DNA from: Zeus faber
Taxonomy: Eukaryota > Chordata > Actinopteri > Zeiformes > Zeidae
DNA: 64,000 nucleotides
Direction of reading: 5' to 3'
Assembly: GCA_960531495.1 (NCBI GenBank)
Contig: OY482861.1
Location: 992,001 to 1,056,000, forward strand
The position numbers and the translations under genes were made by a program. Each line of letters starts with the position of its first letter. Positions within the stretch are counted from its first letter, which is position 1. Under the pieces are notes generated by a model that was not told the DNA's origin, did no database searches, and worked only from the letters and a program-made list of their open reading frames with translations. Below are positions 48,642 to 60,414 of the stretch, in pieces.

Positions 48642-48775
48642 ATGGGACTAAAACTGTTTGACAAGCAACACTTTAGCAGCACATACTTGTTCATCATAGT
48701 ATTTAAACTGTCTGACACTGTCACACAGAGTAATGACTGTCTGAAAATGATCATAACTCGAAAAATAAATGTTAG
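48642..48775 (-). repeat. Deleted A/B hybrid monomer (134 bp)
   Basis: The sequence runs through the A flank and dyad region (GACACTGTCACACAGAGTAA), then jumps at GACTGTCTGAAAATGATC into the junction flank, losing about 74 bp of the A core. The breakpoint is next to the dyad. It is the second-last unit before the array edge at 48894. Confidence 0.85.
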
Positions 48776-48894
48776 ATGGGCCTAAAACTCTGTGAGAAAC
48801 ACTTATGGAGCACATAATAGTTCATCATATTAATCATCATATTATGTACTGCAGCATTCTGAACCATTCACCTTTGATGAGACAATGGTTCGGT
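48776..48894 (-). repeat. Truncated B monomer at the array edge
   Basis: Terminal partial B monomer. It contains a short local duplication (ATCATATTAATCATCATATT near 48823) and a damaged dyad, and stops in the B core at ACAATGGTTCGGT (48894). The purine array starts directly with ATTGAAAGAAAG. No target-site duplication or unique spacer is visible at the break. Confidence 0.85.
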
Positions 48895-49224
48895 ATTGAA
48901 AGAAAGATTGAATGATTGAAAGAAATGTAGATTGAAATAAAGAATGAAAGAAAGATTTGAAGTAAGAATGAAATATTGAAAGAAAGATTTTAGGAAAGGT
49001 TGAAAGACTGAAAGAAAGAATGAAAGATTGAAAGAAAGATTGAAAGATTGAAAGAAATATTGAAAGAAAGAGAATTTGAAAGTAAGAAAGATTGAAAGAA
49101 AGATTGAAAGTAATAAAGATTGAAAGAAAGAATAAAAGAAAAATTGAAATATTGAAAGATTGAAAGATTGAAAGAAAGATTGAAAGAAAGATTTAACGAA
49201 AATTGAAAGACTGAAAGTAAGAAT

Positions 49225-52200
49225 GAAAGAAAGATTGAAAGTTTGAAAGAAAGAATGAAAGAATTAAAGAAAGATTGAAATAAATATTGAAAGAAAGAAT
49301 GAAAGATTGAAAGAAAGAATGAAAGATTGAAAGAAAGAATGAAAGAATGAAAGAAATACTGAAAGAAAGAAAGATTGAAAGTAAGAACGATTGAAAGAAA
49401 GATTTATAGAAAGATTGAAAGACTGAAAGAAAGAATGAAAGATTGAAAGAAATATTGAAAGAAAGAGAGATTGAAAGATTAAAAGATTGAAAGAAAGATT
49501 GAAAGTAATAAAGATTGAAAGAAAGAATGGAGGAATAATTGAAAGATTGAAAGAAAAAATGAAAGAATTAAAGAAAGATTGTAAGAAATATTGAAAGAAA
49601 GATTGAAAGAAAGAATGAAAGTAAGAAAGAAATATTGAAAGATTGAAAGAAATATTGAAAGAAAGAAAGATTGAAAGTAAGAACGATTGAAAGAAAGATT
49701 GAAAGAAAGACTGAAAGCTTGAAAGAAAGAATGAAAGAAAGATTTTAAGAAAGGTTGAAAGACTGAAAGAAAGAATGAAAGATTGAAAGAAAGAATGAAA
49801 GAACGATTGAAAGAAAAAATGAAAGAATGATAGAAAGATTGAAAGATTGAAAGAAAGATTGAATGTTTGAAAGAAAGATTGAAAGTATTAAAGATCGAAA
49901 GAAATATTTAAAGAAAGATTGAAAGATTGAAAGAAAGAATGAAATAACGATTGCAAGAAAGAATGAAGAATGAAAGAAAAATTGAAAGATTGAAAGAAAT
50001 ATTGAAAGAAAGAGAGATTGAAAGATTAAAAGATTGAAAGAAAGATTGAAAGTGATGAAGTTTGAAAGAAAGAATGAAGGAAAAACTGAAAGATTGAAAG
50101 ACTGAAAGAATGAATGAAAGAAAGATTGAAAGATTGAATGAAAAAATGAAAAACTTAAAGAAAGATTGAAAGAAATACTGAAAGATAGATTGAAAGATTG
50201 AAAGAAAGAAAGATTGAAATAAAGAATGAAAGAAAGATTGTAAGAAAGAATGAAAGTAAGAAAGAAACATTGAAAGATTGAAAGAAATATTGAAAGAAAG
50301 AAAGATTGAAACTAAGAACGATTGAAAGAAAGATTGAAAGAAAGATTGAAAGCTTGAAAGAAAGATTGAAAGAAAGATTTTAAGAAAGGTTGAAAGACTG
50401 AAAGAAAGAATGAAAGATTGAAAGAAAGAATGAAAGAACGATTGAAAGAAAGAATGATAGAATGAAAGAAAGATTGAAAGATTGAAAGAAATATTGAAAG
50501 AAAGAGAGAATGAAAATAAGAAAGATTGAAAGAAAGATTGAAAGTAATAAAGATTGAAAGAAATAACAAAAGAAAGATTGAAAGATTGAAAGAAATATTG
50601 AAAGAAAGAAAGATTGAAACTAAGAACGATTGAAAGAAAGATTGAAAGAAAGATTGAAAGCTTGAAAGAAAGATTGAAAGAAAGATATTAAGAAAGGTTG
50701 AAAGACTGAAAGAAAGAATGAAAGATTGAAAGAAAGAATGAAAGAACAATTGAAAGAAAGAATGAAAGAATGAAAGAAAGATTGAACGAATGGAAGAAAT
50801 ATTGAAAGATAGAAAAATTTAAAGTAAGAAAGATTGAAAGAAAGAATGAAAGAAAGATTGAAAGATTGAAAGATTGAAAGAAAGATTGAATGTTTGAAAG
50901 AAAGATTGAAAGTATTAAATATCGAAAGAAATATTTAAAGAAAGATTGAAAGATCGAAAGAAAGAATGACATAACGATTGAAAGAAAGAATGAAAGTATG
51001 AAAGAAAAATTGAAAGATTGAAAGAAATATTGAAAGAAAGAGTGATTGAAAGATTAAAAGATTGAAAGAAAGATTGAAAGTGATGAAGTTTGAAAGAAAG
51101 AATGAAGGAAAAACTGAAAGATTGAAAGACTGAAAGAATGAATGAAAGAAAGATTGAAAGATTGAATGAAAAAATGAAAAACTTAAAGAAAGATTGAAAG
51201 AAATATTGAAAGATAGATTAAAAGATTGAAAGAAAGAAAGATTGAAAGAAAGAATGAAAGAAAGATTGTAAGAAAGAATGAAAGTAAGAAAGAAAGATTG
51301 AAAGATTGAAAGAAATATTGAAAGAAAGAAAGATTGAAACTAAGAACGATTGAAAGAAAGATTGAAAGAAAGATTGAAAGCTTGAAAGAAAGATTGAAAG
51401 AAAGATTTTAAGAAAGGTTGAAAGACTGAAAGAAAGAATGAAAGATTGAAAGAAAGAATGAAAGAACGATTGAAAGAAAGAATGAAAGAATGAAAGAAAG
51501 ATTGAAAGATTGAAAGAAATATTGAAAGAAAGAGAGAATGAAAATAAGAAAGATTGAAAGAAAGATTGAAAGTAATAAAGATTGAAAGAAAGAATGAACG
51601 AAAAATTGAAAGATTGATAGATTGAAAGAAAGATTGAAAGAAAGATTTAAAGAAAGATTGAAAGACTGAAAGAAAGAATGAATAAAATAATTAAAGAAAA
51701 CATTGAAGGTTTGAAAGATTGAAAGAAAGATTGAAAGAAAGATTGAAAAAAAGATTGAAAAAAAGAAAAATTGAAAGAAAGATTGAAAGAAATATTGAAA
51801 GACTGAAGGAAAGAATGAAAGAAAGATGGAAAGAAAGATTGAAAGAAAGAAAGATTGAAAGTAAGAAAGATTGAAAGAAATATTGAAAGAAAGATTGAAA
51901 GGAAGATTGAAAGATTGAAAGATTGAAAGATTGAAAGAAAGAATGAAAGAAAGACTGAAAGATTGAAAGAAAAATTGAAAGAAATATTGAAAGATTGAAA
52001 GATTGAAAGAAAAATTGAAAGTTTGAAAGAAATATTGAAAGACTGAAAGAAAGATTGCAAGAAAGATTGAAAATAAAGAAAGATTTAAAGATAGAATAAA
52101 AGAAAGATTGAAAGAAATATTGAAAGACAGAAAGATTGAAAGAAACAATGAAAGAAATATTGAAAGATTAAAAGAAAGAATGAAAGAAAGATTGAAAAAT

Positions 52201-52585
52201 TGAAAGATTGAAAGAAAGACTAAAAGAAAGAAAGAACGATTGAAAGAAAGATTGAAAGAAAGATTGAAAGAAAGAAAGATTGTAAGAGAGAATGAAACAA
52301 AGATTGAAATAAAGAATGAAAGAAAGATTGAAAGAAAAAATGAAAGAAAGATTGAAAGAAAGATGGAAAGAAAGTTTGAAAGAAAGAAAGATTGAAAGAA
52401 ATAACAAAAGAAAGATTGAAAGAAATAATGAAAGAAAGATTGAACGATTGGAAGAAATATTGAAAGATAGAAAAATTGAAAGTAAGAAAAATTGAAAGAA
52501 AGAATGAAAGAAAGATTGAAAGATTGAATGATTGAAAGAAAGAATGAAAGAAAGATTGAAAGATTGAAATATTGAAAGAAAGAAT
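49225..52585 (+). repeat. Purine array higher-order repeat (about 3.34 kb), copy 1
   Basis: Rare words recur at about 3341 bp: GATTTATAG at 49401, 52742 and 56083, and GAAAGTTTGAAAG near 49240, 52601 and 55942 (first step 3361 because copy 1 has 20 bp more). Indels change the spacing inside the copy, giving an offset of 3282 around 50312/53594. Shorter internal repeats also occur: GAAACTAAGAACGATTG appears near 50308, 50616 and 51336. Confidence 0.82.
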
Positions 52586-55500
52586 GAAAGAAAGATTGAA
52601 AGTTTGAAAGAAAGAATGAAAGAATTAAAGAAAGATTGAAAGAAATATTGAAAGAAAGAATGAAAGATTGAAAGAAAGAATGAAAGAATGAAAGAAATAC
52701 TGAAAGAAAGAAAGATTGAAAGTAAGAACGATTGAAAGAAAGATTTATAGAAAGATTGAAAGACTGAAAGAAAGAATGAAAGATTGAAAGAAATATTGAA
52801 AGAAAGAGAGATTGAAAGATTAAAAGATTGAAAGAAAGATTGAAAGTAATAAAGATTGAAAGAAAGAATGGAGGAATAATTGAAAGATTGAAAGAAAAAA
52901 TGAAAGAATTAAAGAAAGATTGTAAGAAATATTGAAAGAAAGATTGAAAGATTGAAATAAAGAAAGATTGAAAGAAAGAATGAAAGAAAGATTGTAAGAA
53001 AGAATGAAAGTAAGAAAGAAATATTGAAAGATTGAAAGAAATATTGAAAGAAAGAAAGATTGAAAGTAAGAACGATTGAAAGAAAGATTGAAAGAAAGAC
53101 TGAAAGCTTGAAAGAAAGAATGAAAGAAAGATTTTAAGAAAGGTTGAAAGACTGAAAGAAAGAATGAAAGTTTGAAAGAAAGGATGAAAGAACGATTGAA
53201 AGAAAAAATGAAAGAATGATAGAAAGATTGAAAGATTGAAAGAAAGATTGAATGTTTGAAAGAAAGATTGAAAGTATTAAAGATCGAAAGAAATATTTAA
53301 AGAAAGATTGAAAGATTGAAAGAAAGATTGAAAGTGATGAAGTTTGAAAGAAAGAATGAAGGAAAAACTGAAAGATTGAAAGACTGAAAGAATGAATGAA
53401 AGAAAGATTGAAAGATTGAATGAAAAAATGAAAAACGTAAAGAAAGATTGAAAGAAATACTGAAAGATAGATTGAAAGATTGAAAGAAAGAAAGATTGAA
53501 AGAAAGAATGAAAGAAAGATTGTAAGAAAGAATGAAAGTAAGAAAGAAACATTGAAAGATTGAAAGAAATATTGAAAGAAAGAAAGATTGAAACTAAGAA
53601 CGATTGAAAGAAAGATTGAAAGAAAGATTGAAAGCTTGAAAGAAAGATTGAAAGAAAGATTTTAAGAAAGGTTGAAAGACTGAAAGAAAGAATGAAAGAT
53701 TGAAAGAAAGAATGAAAGAACGATTGAAAGAAAGAATGATAGAATGAAAGAAAGATTGAAAGATTGAAAGAAATATTGAAAGAAAGAGAGAATGAAAATA
53801 AGAAAGATTGAAAGAAAGATTGAAAGTAATAAAGATTGAAAGAAATAACAAAAGAAAGATTGAAAGATTGAAAGAAATATTGAAAGAAAGAAAGATTGAA
53901 ACTAAGAACGATTGAAAGAAAGATTGAAAGAAAGATTGAAAGCTTGAAAGAAAGATTGAAAGAAAGATATTAAGAAAGGTTGAAAGACTGAAAGAAAGAA
54001 TGAAAGATTGAAAGAAAGAATGAAAGAACAATTGAAAGAAAGAATGAAAGAATGAAAGAAAGATTGAACGAATGGAAGAAATATTGAAAGATAGAAAAAT
54101 TTAAAGTAAGAAAGATTGAAAGAAAGAATGAAAGAAAGATTGAAAGATTGAAAGATTGAAAGAAAGATTGAATGTTTGAAAGAAAGATTGAAAGTATTAA
54201 ATATCGAAAGAAATATTTAAAGAAAGATTGAAAGATCGAAAGAAAGAATGACATAACGATTGAAAGAAAGAATGAAAGTATGAAAGAAAAATTGAAAGAT
54301 TGAAAGAAATATTGAAAGAAAGAGTGATTGAAAGATTAAAAGATTGAAAGAAAGATTGAAAGTGATGAAGTTTGAAAGAAAGAATGAAGGAAAAACTGAA
54401 AGATTGAAAGACTGAAAGAATGAATGAAAGAAAGATTGAAAGATTGAATGAAAAAATGAAAAACTTAAAGAAAGATTGAAAGAAATATTGAAAGATAGAT
54501 TAAAAGATTGAAAGAAAGAAAGATTGAAAGAAAGAATGAAAGAAAGATTGTAAGAAAGAATGAAAGTAAGAAAGAAAGATTGAAAGATTGAAAGAAATAT
54601 TGAAAGAAAGAAAGATTGAAACTAAGAACGATTGAAAGAAAGATTGAAAGAAAGATTGAAAGCTTGAAAGAAAGATTGAAAGAAAGATTTTAAGAAAGGT
54701 TGAAAGACTGAAAGAAAGAATGAAAGATTGAAAGAAAGAATGAAAGAACGATTGAAAGAAAGAATGAAAGAATGAAAGAAAGATTGAAAGATTGAAAGAA
54801 ATATTGAAAGAAAGAGAGAATGAAAATAAGAAAGATTGAAAGAAAGATTGAAAGTAATAAAGATTGAAAGAAAGAATGAACGAAAAATTGAAAGATTGAT
54901 AGATTGAAAGAAAGATTGAAAGAAAGATTTAAAGAAAGATTGAAAGACTGAAAGAAAGAATGAATAAAATAATTAAAGAAAGATTGAAGGTTTGAAAGAT
55001 TGAAAGAAAGATTGAAAGAAAGATTGAAAAAAAGATTGAAAAAAAGAAAAATTGAAAGAAAGATTGAAAGAAATATTGAAAGACTGAAGGAAAGAATGAA
55101 AGAAAGATGGAAAGAAAGATTGAAAGAAAGAAAGATTGAAAGTAAGAAAGATTGAAAGAAATATTGAAAGAAAGATTGAAAGAAAGATTGAAAGATTGAA
55201 AGATTGAAAGATTGAAAGAAAGAATGAAAGAAAGACTGAAAGATTGAAAGAAAAATTGAAAGAAATATTGAAAGATTGAAAGATTGAAAGAAAAATTGAT
55301 AGTTTGAAAGAAATATTGAAAGACTGAAAGAAAGATTGCAAGAAAGATTGAAAATAAAGAAAGATTTAAAGATAGAATAAAAGAAAGATTGAAAGAAATA
55401 TTGAAAGACAGAAAGATTGAAAGAAACAATGAAAGAAATATTGAAAGATTAAAAGAAAGAATGAAAGAAAGATTGAAAAATTGAAAGATTGAAAGAAATA

Positions 55501-55926
55501 TTGAAAGATTAAAAGAAAGAATGAAAGAAAGATTGAAAAATTGAAAGATTGAAAGAAAGACTAAAAGAAAGAAAGAACGATTGAAAGAAAGATTGAAAGA
55601 AAGATTGAAAGAAAGAAAGATTGTAAGAGAGAATGAAACAAAGATTGAAATAAAGAATGAAAGAAAGATTGAAAGAAAAAATGAAAGAAAGATTGAAAGA
55701 AAGATGGAAAGAAAGTTTGAAAGAAAGAAAGATTGAAAGAAATAACAAAAGAAAGATTGAAAGAAATAATGAAAGAAAGATTGAACGATTGGAAGAAATA
55801 TTGAAAGATAGAAAAATTGAAAGTAAGAAAAATTGAAAGAAAGAATGAAAGAAAGATTGAAAGATTGAATGATTGAAAGAAAGAATGAAAGAAAGATTGA
55901 AAGATTGAAATATTGAAAGAAAGAAT
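52586..55926 (+). repeat. Purine array higher-order repeat, copy 2
   Basis: Second copy of the unit of about 3341 bp, close to identical to copy 1 apart from indels. It lacks a stretch near 53320 that copies 1 and 3 keep (GAATGAAATAACGATTG), so copies 1 and 3 agree against copy 2 there. It also has a private 60-bp tandem duplication at 55441-55560. Confidence 0.82.
55441..55560 (+). repeat. 60-bp tandem duplication in copy 2
   Basis: Positions 55441-55500 and 55501-55560 are the same 60-bp word apart from the last few bases (AAATA against AAAGA). Copy 1 of the HOR has only one such word, near 52160-52220. It accounts for most of the change in offset from 3281 to 3341 bp between the copies. 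Confidence 0.88.
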
Positions 55927-57835
55927 GAAAGAAAGATTGAAAGTTTGAAAGAAAGAATGAAAGAATTAAAGAAAGATTGAAAGAAATATTGAAAGAAAGA
56001 ATGAAAGATTGAAAGAAAGAATGAAAGAATGAAAGAAATACTGAAAGAAAGAAAGATTGAAAGTAAGAACGATTGAAAGAAAGATTTATAGAAAGATTGA
56101 AAGACTGAAAGAAAGAATGAAAGATTGAAAGAAATATTGAAAGAAAGAGAGATTGAAAGATTAAAAGATTGAAAGAAAGATTGAAAGTAATAAAGATTGA
56201 AAGAAAGAATGGAGGAATAATTGAAAGATTGAAAGAAAAAATGAAAGAATTAAAGAAAGATTGTAAGAAATATTGAAAGAAAGATTGAAAGATTGAAATA
56301 AAGAAAGATTGAAAGAAAGAATGAAAGAAAGATTGTAAGAAAGAATGAAAGTAAGAAAGAAATATTGAAAGATTGAAAGAAATATTGAAAGAAAGAAAGA
56401 TTGAAAGTAAGAACGATTGAAAGAAAGATTGAAAGAAAGACTGAAAGCTTGAAAGAAAGAATGAAAGAAAGATTTTAAGAAAGGTTGAAAGACTGAAAGA
56501 AAGAATGAAAGTTTGAAAGAAAGGATGAAAGAACGATTGAAAGAAAAAATGAAAGAATGATAGAAAGATTGAAAGATTGAAAGAAAGATTGAATGTTTGA
56601 AAGAAAGATTGAAAGTATTAAAGATCGAAAGAAATATTTAAAGAAAGATTGAAAGATTGAAAGAAAGAATGAAATAACGATTGAAAGAAAGAATGAAAGA
56701 ATGAAAGAAATATTGAAAGATTGAAAGAAATATTGAAAGAAAAAGAGATTGAAAGATTAAAAGATTGAAAGAAAGATTGAAAGTGATGAAGTCTGAAAGA
56801 AAGAATGAAGGAAAAACTGAAAGATTGAAATACTGAAAGAATGAATGAAAGATTGATTGAAAGATTGAATGAAAAAATGAAAAACTTAAAGAAGATTGAA
56901 AGAAATATTGAAAGATAGATTGAAAGATTGAAAGAAAGAAAGATTGAAAGAAAGAATGAAAGAAAGATTGTAAGAAAGAATGAAAGTAAGAAAGAAAGAT
57001 TGAAATATTGAAAGAAATATTGAAAGAAAGAAAGATTGAAACTAAGAACGATTGAAAGAAAGATTGAAAGAAAGATTGAAAGCTTGAAAGAAAGATTGAA
57101 AGAAAGATTTTAAGAAAGGTTGAAAGACTGAAAAAAAGAATGAAAGATTGAAAGAAAGAATGAAAGAAAGATTGAAAGATTGAAAGAAATATTGAAAGAA
57201 AGAGAGAATGAAAATAAGAAAGAAGAAAAAGAAGAAAGATTGAAAGTAATAAAGATTGAAAGAAATAACAAAAGAAAGATTGAAAGAAAGAATGAAAGAA
57301 AGATTGAACGATTGGAAGAAATTTTGAAAGATAGAAAAATTTAAAGTAAGAAAGATTGAAAGAAAGAATGAAAGAAAGATTGAAAGATTGAAAGATTGAA
57401 AGAAAGATTGAATGTTTGAAAGAAAGATTGAAAGTATTAAAGATCGAAAGAAATATTTAAAGAAAGATTGAAAGATTGAAAGAAAGAATGAAATAACGAT
57501 CGAAAGAAAGAATGAAAGAATGAAAGAAAAATTGAAAGATTGAAAGAAATATTGAAAGAAAGAGAGATTGAAAGATTAAAAGATTGAAAGAAAGATTGAA
57601 AGTTATGAAGATTGAAGGAAAGAATGAAGGAAAAACTGAAAGATTGAAAGACTGAAAGAATGAATGAAAGAAAGATTGAAAGATTGAAAGAAAAAATGAA
57701 AAACTTAAAGAAAGATTGAAAGAAATATTGAAAGACAGATTGAAAGATTGAAAGAAAGAAAGATTGAAAGAAAGATTGTAAGAAAGAATGAAATATTGAA
57801 AGAAAAAATGAAAGAAAGACTGAAAAAAACAAAGA
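55927..57835 (+). repeat. Purine array higher-order repeat, partial copy 3
   Basis: Follows copy 2 at offset 3341 up to about 57100 and then departs. A block containing GAAAGTATTAAAGATCG (56611) recurs 819 bp later (57430), so copy 3 has an internal duplication. A local oddity at 57220-57238 (AAGAAGAAAAAGAAGAAAG) breaks the 4-bp lattice. Beyond about 57835 the array has a different higher-order pattern. Confidence 0.75.
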
Positions 57836-60300
57836 AAGATTGAAAGAAATAAAGATTTAAAGAAAAAAAGATTTAAAGAAAGATTGAAAGACTAAAAGTA
57901 AGAATGAAAAAAAAGATTGAAAGAAAGATTGAAAAAAGAAAGAAAGATTGAAAGAAAGATTGAAAGAAAGATTGACAGAAAGAATGAAAGTTTGAAAGAA
58001 AGATTGAAAGAAAGATTGAAAGAAAGATTGAAAGACTGAAAGAAAAAATGAAAGAAAGATTAAAAGAGAGATTGAAAGATTGAAAGATTGAAAGAAGGAA
58101 TGAAAGAAAGATTGAATGATTGAAAGATTGAAATAAAGAATGAAATATTGAAAGAAAGAATAAAAGAACGATTGAAAGAAAGAATGAAAGAATGAAAGAA
58201 AGATTGAAAGATTGAAAGAATATTGAAAGAAAGAGAGAATGAAAGTAAGAAAGATTGAAAGAAAGATTGAAAGTAAAAAAGATTGAAAGAAAGAATGAAA
58301 GAAAAATTGAAAGATTGAAAGATTGAAAGAAAGATTGAAAGAAAGATTTAAAGAAAGATTGAAAGACTGGAAGAAAGAATGAATAAAAGAATTAAAGAAA
58401 GATTGAAAGATTGAAAGATTGAAAGATTGAAAGAAAGATTGAAAAAAGAATGATTGAAAGAAAGAAAGATTTAAAGAATGAAAGATTTAAAGAAAGATTG
58501 AAAGACTAAAAGTAAGAATGAAAAAAAAGAATGAAAGCAAGATTGAAAGATTGAAAGATTGAAAGAAAGAATGAAAGATTGAAAGAAAGAATGAAAGAAT
58601 GAAAGATAGATTGAAAGACTGAAAGAAATATTGAAAGAAGGAGAGAATGAAAGTAAGAAAGATTGAATGAAAAATTGAAAGATTGAAAGATTGAAAGAAA
58701 GAATGAAAGAAAGATTGAAAGATTGAAAGAAATACTGAAAGAAAGAAAGAAAGATTGAAAGTAAGAACGATTGAAAGAAAGCTTGAAACGAAAGATTGAA
58801 AGAAAGAATGAAAGAAAAATTGAAAGATTGAACGATTGAAAGAAAGAATGAAAGATTGAAAGAAAGAATAAAAGAACGATTGAAAGAAAGAATGAAAGAA
58901 TGAAAGAAAGATTGAAAGATTGAAAGAATATTGAAAGAAAGAGAGAATGAAAGTAAGAAAGATTGAAAGAAAGATTGAAAGTAAAAAAGATTGAAAGAAA
59001 GAATGAAAGAAAAATTGAAAGATTGAAAGATTGAAAGAAAGATTTAAAGAAAGATTTAAAGAAAGATTGAAAGACTGAAAGAAAGAATGAATAAAAGAAT
59101 TAAAGAAAGATTGAAAGATCGAAAGATTGAAAGATTGAAAGAAAGATTGAAAAAAGAATGATTAAAAGAAAGAAAGATTTAAAGAATGAAAGATTTAAAG
59201 AAAGATTGAAAGACTAAAAGTAAGAATGAAAAAAAAGAATGAAAGAAAGATTGAAAGATTGAAAGATTGAAAGAAAGAATGAAAGATTGAAAGAAAGAAT
59301 GAAAGAACGATTGAAAGAAAGAATGAAAGAAAGATTGAAAGATTGAAAGAAATATTGAAAGAAAGAGAGAATGAAAGTAAGAAAGATGGAAAGAAAAATT
59401 GAAAGATTGAAAGATTGAAAGAAAGAATTAAAGAAAGATTGAATGATTGAAAGATTGAAAGAAAAATTGAAAGAAAGATTGAAGAAAGAAAGATTTAAAG
59501 AAAAAAAGATTTAAAGAAAGATTGAAAGACTAAAAGTAAGAATGAAAAAAAAGATTGAAAGAAAGATTGAAAAAAGAAAGAAAGATTGAAAGAAAGATTG
59601 AAAGAAAGATTGAAAGAAAGAATGAAAGTTTGAAAGAAAGAATGAAAGTTTGAAAGAAAGATTGAAAGAAAGATTGAAAGAAAGATTGAAAGACTGAAAG
59701 AAAAAATGAAAGAAAGATTAAAAGAGAGATTGAAAGATTGAAAGATTGAAAGATAGAATGAAAGATTGAAAGAAAGAATGAAAGAATGAATGAAAGATTA
59801 AAAGATTGAAAGAAATATTGAAAAAAAGAAAGATTGAAAGTAAGAAAAATTGAAAGAATGAATGAAAGAAACAAAAAAAGACTGATAAAAAGAAAGAATG
59901 TTTGAGAGATCAAAATATTTAAAGAAAGAAAGATTGAAAGAAAGGTTGAAAGATAGAATGAAAGAAAGATTGAAAGATTGAAAGTTGTAAAGAAAGATTG
60001 AAAGAAAGATTTAAAGAAAGATTGAAAGACTAAAAAAAAGAATGAAAGAAAGATTGAAAGGTTGAAAGAAAGAATGAAAGAATGAAAGAAAGATTGAAAG
60101 ATTGAAAGAAAGATTGGAAGAAAGAATGAAAGTATGAAAGAAAGATTGAAAGATCGAAGGAAAGATTGAAAGAACGATTGAAAGAAAGAATGAAAGAGTG
60201 AAAGAAAGATTGAAAGATTGAAAGAAAGATTGAAAGTAATAAAGATTGAAAGAAGGAATGAAGGAAAAATTGAATGTTTGAAAGACTGAAAGAATGAATG
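57836..60300 (+). repeat. Purine array segment with 708-bp and 1638-bp duplications
   Basis: About 58150-58560 matches 58858-59268 at offset 708. Shared words are TAAAAGAACGATTG, GAATATTGAAAGAAAGAGAG and GAATAAAAGAATTAAAG. Outside this, about 57850-58100 matches 59488-59740 at offset 1638 (AAAGATTTAAAGAAAAAAAG, GAAAGACTAAAAGTAAGAATG). The 708-bp repeat is nested between the two 1638-bp copies. Confidence 0.75.
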
Positions 60301-60414
60301 AAAGAAAGCTTGAAAGAAAGATTGAAAGAAAGATTTTAAGAAAGGTTGAAAGACTGAAAGAAAGAATGAAAGAAAGAATGATTGAAAGATTGAAAGAAAG
60401 AATGAAAGATTGAA

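Larger units (their letters stand above)
44891..48894 (-). repeat. Inverted, divergent A/B satellite block (about 20 monomers)
   Basis: The same modular satellite as array 1 but in the opposite orientation, phased on ATGGGCC. Monomer boundaries fall near 45031, 45227, 45422, 45614, 45822, 46030, 46238, 46434, 46633, 46829, 47025, 47230, 47438, 47646, 47842, 48038, 48237, 48434, 48642 and 48776. A copies remain 208 bp, while B copies range from 192 to 205 bp. Divergence between copies is much higher than in array 1. Hybrid forms are common, such as B cores with an A-like flank (CTGTTTGACAAGCAACACTT, near 46442 and 48052). A B subtype absent from array 1 has CACTTATGGA with CACATAATAG. The A and B dyads are mostly kept. 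This looks like an older, peripheral part of the family. Confidence 0.93.
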
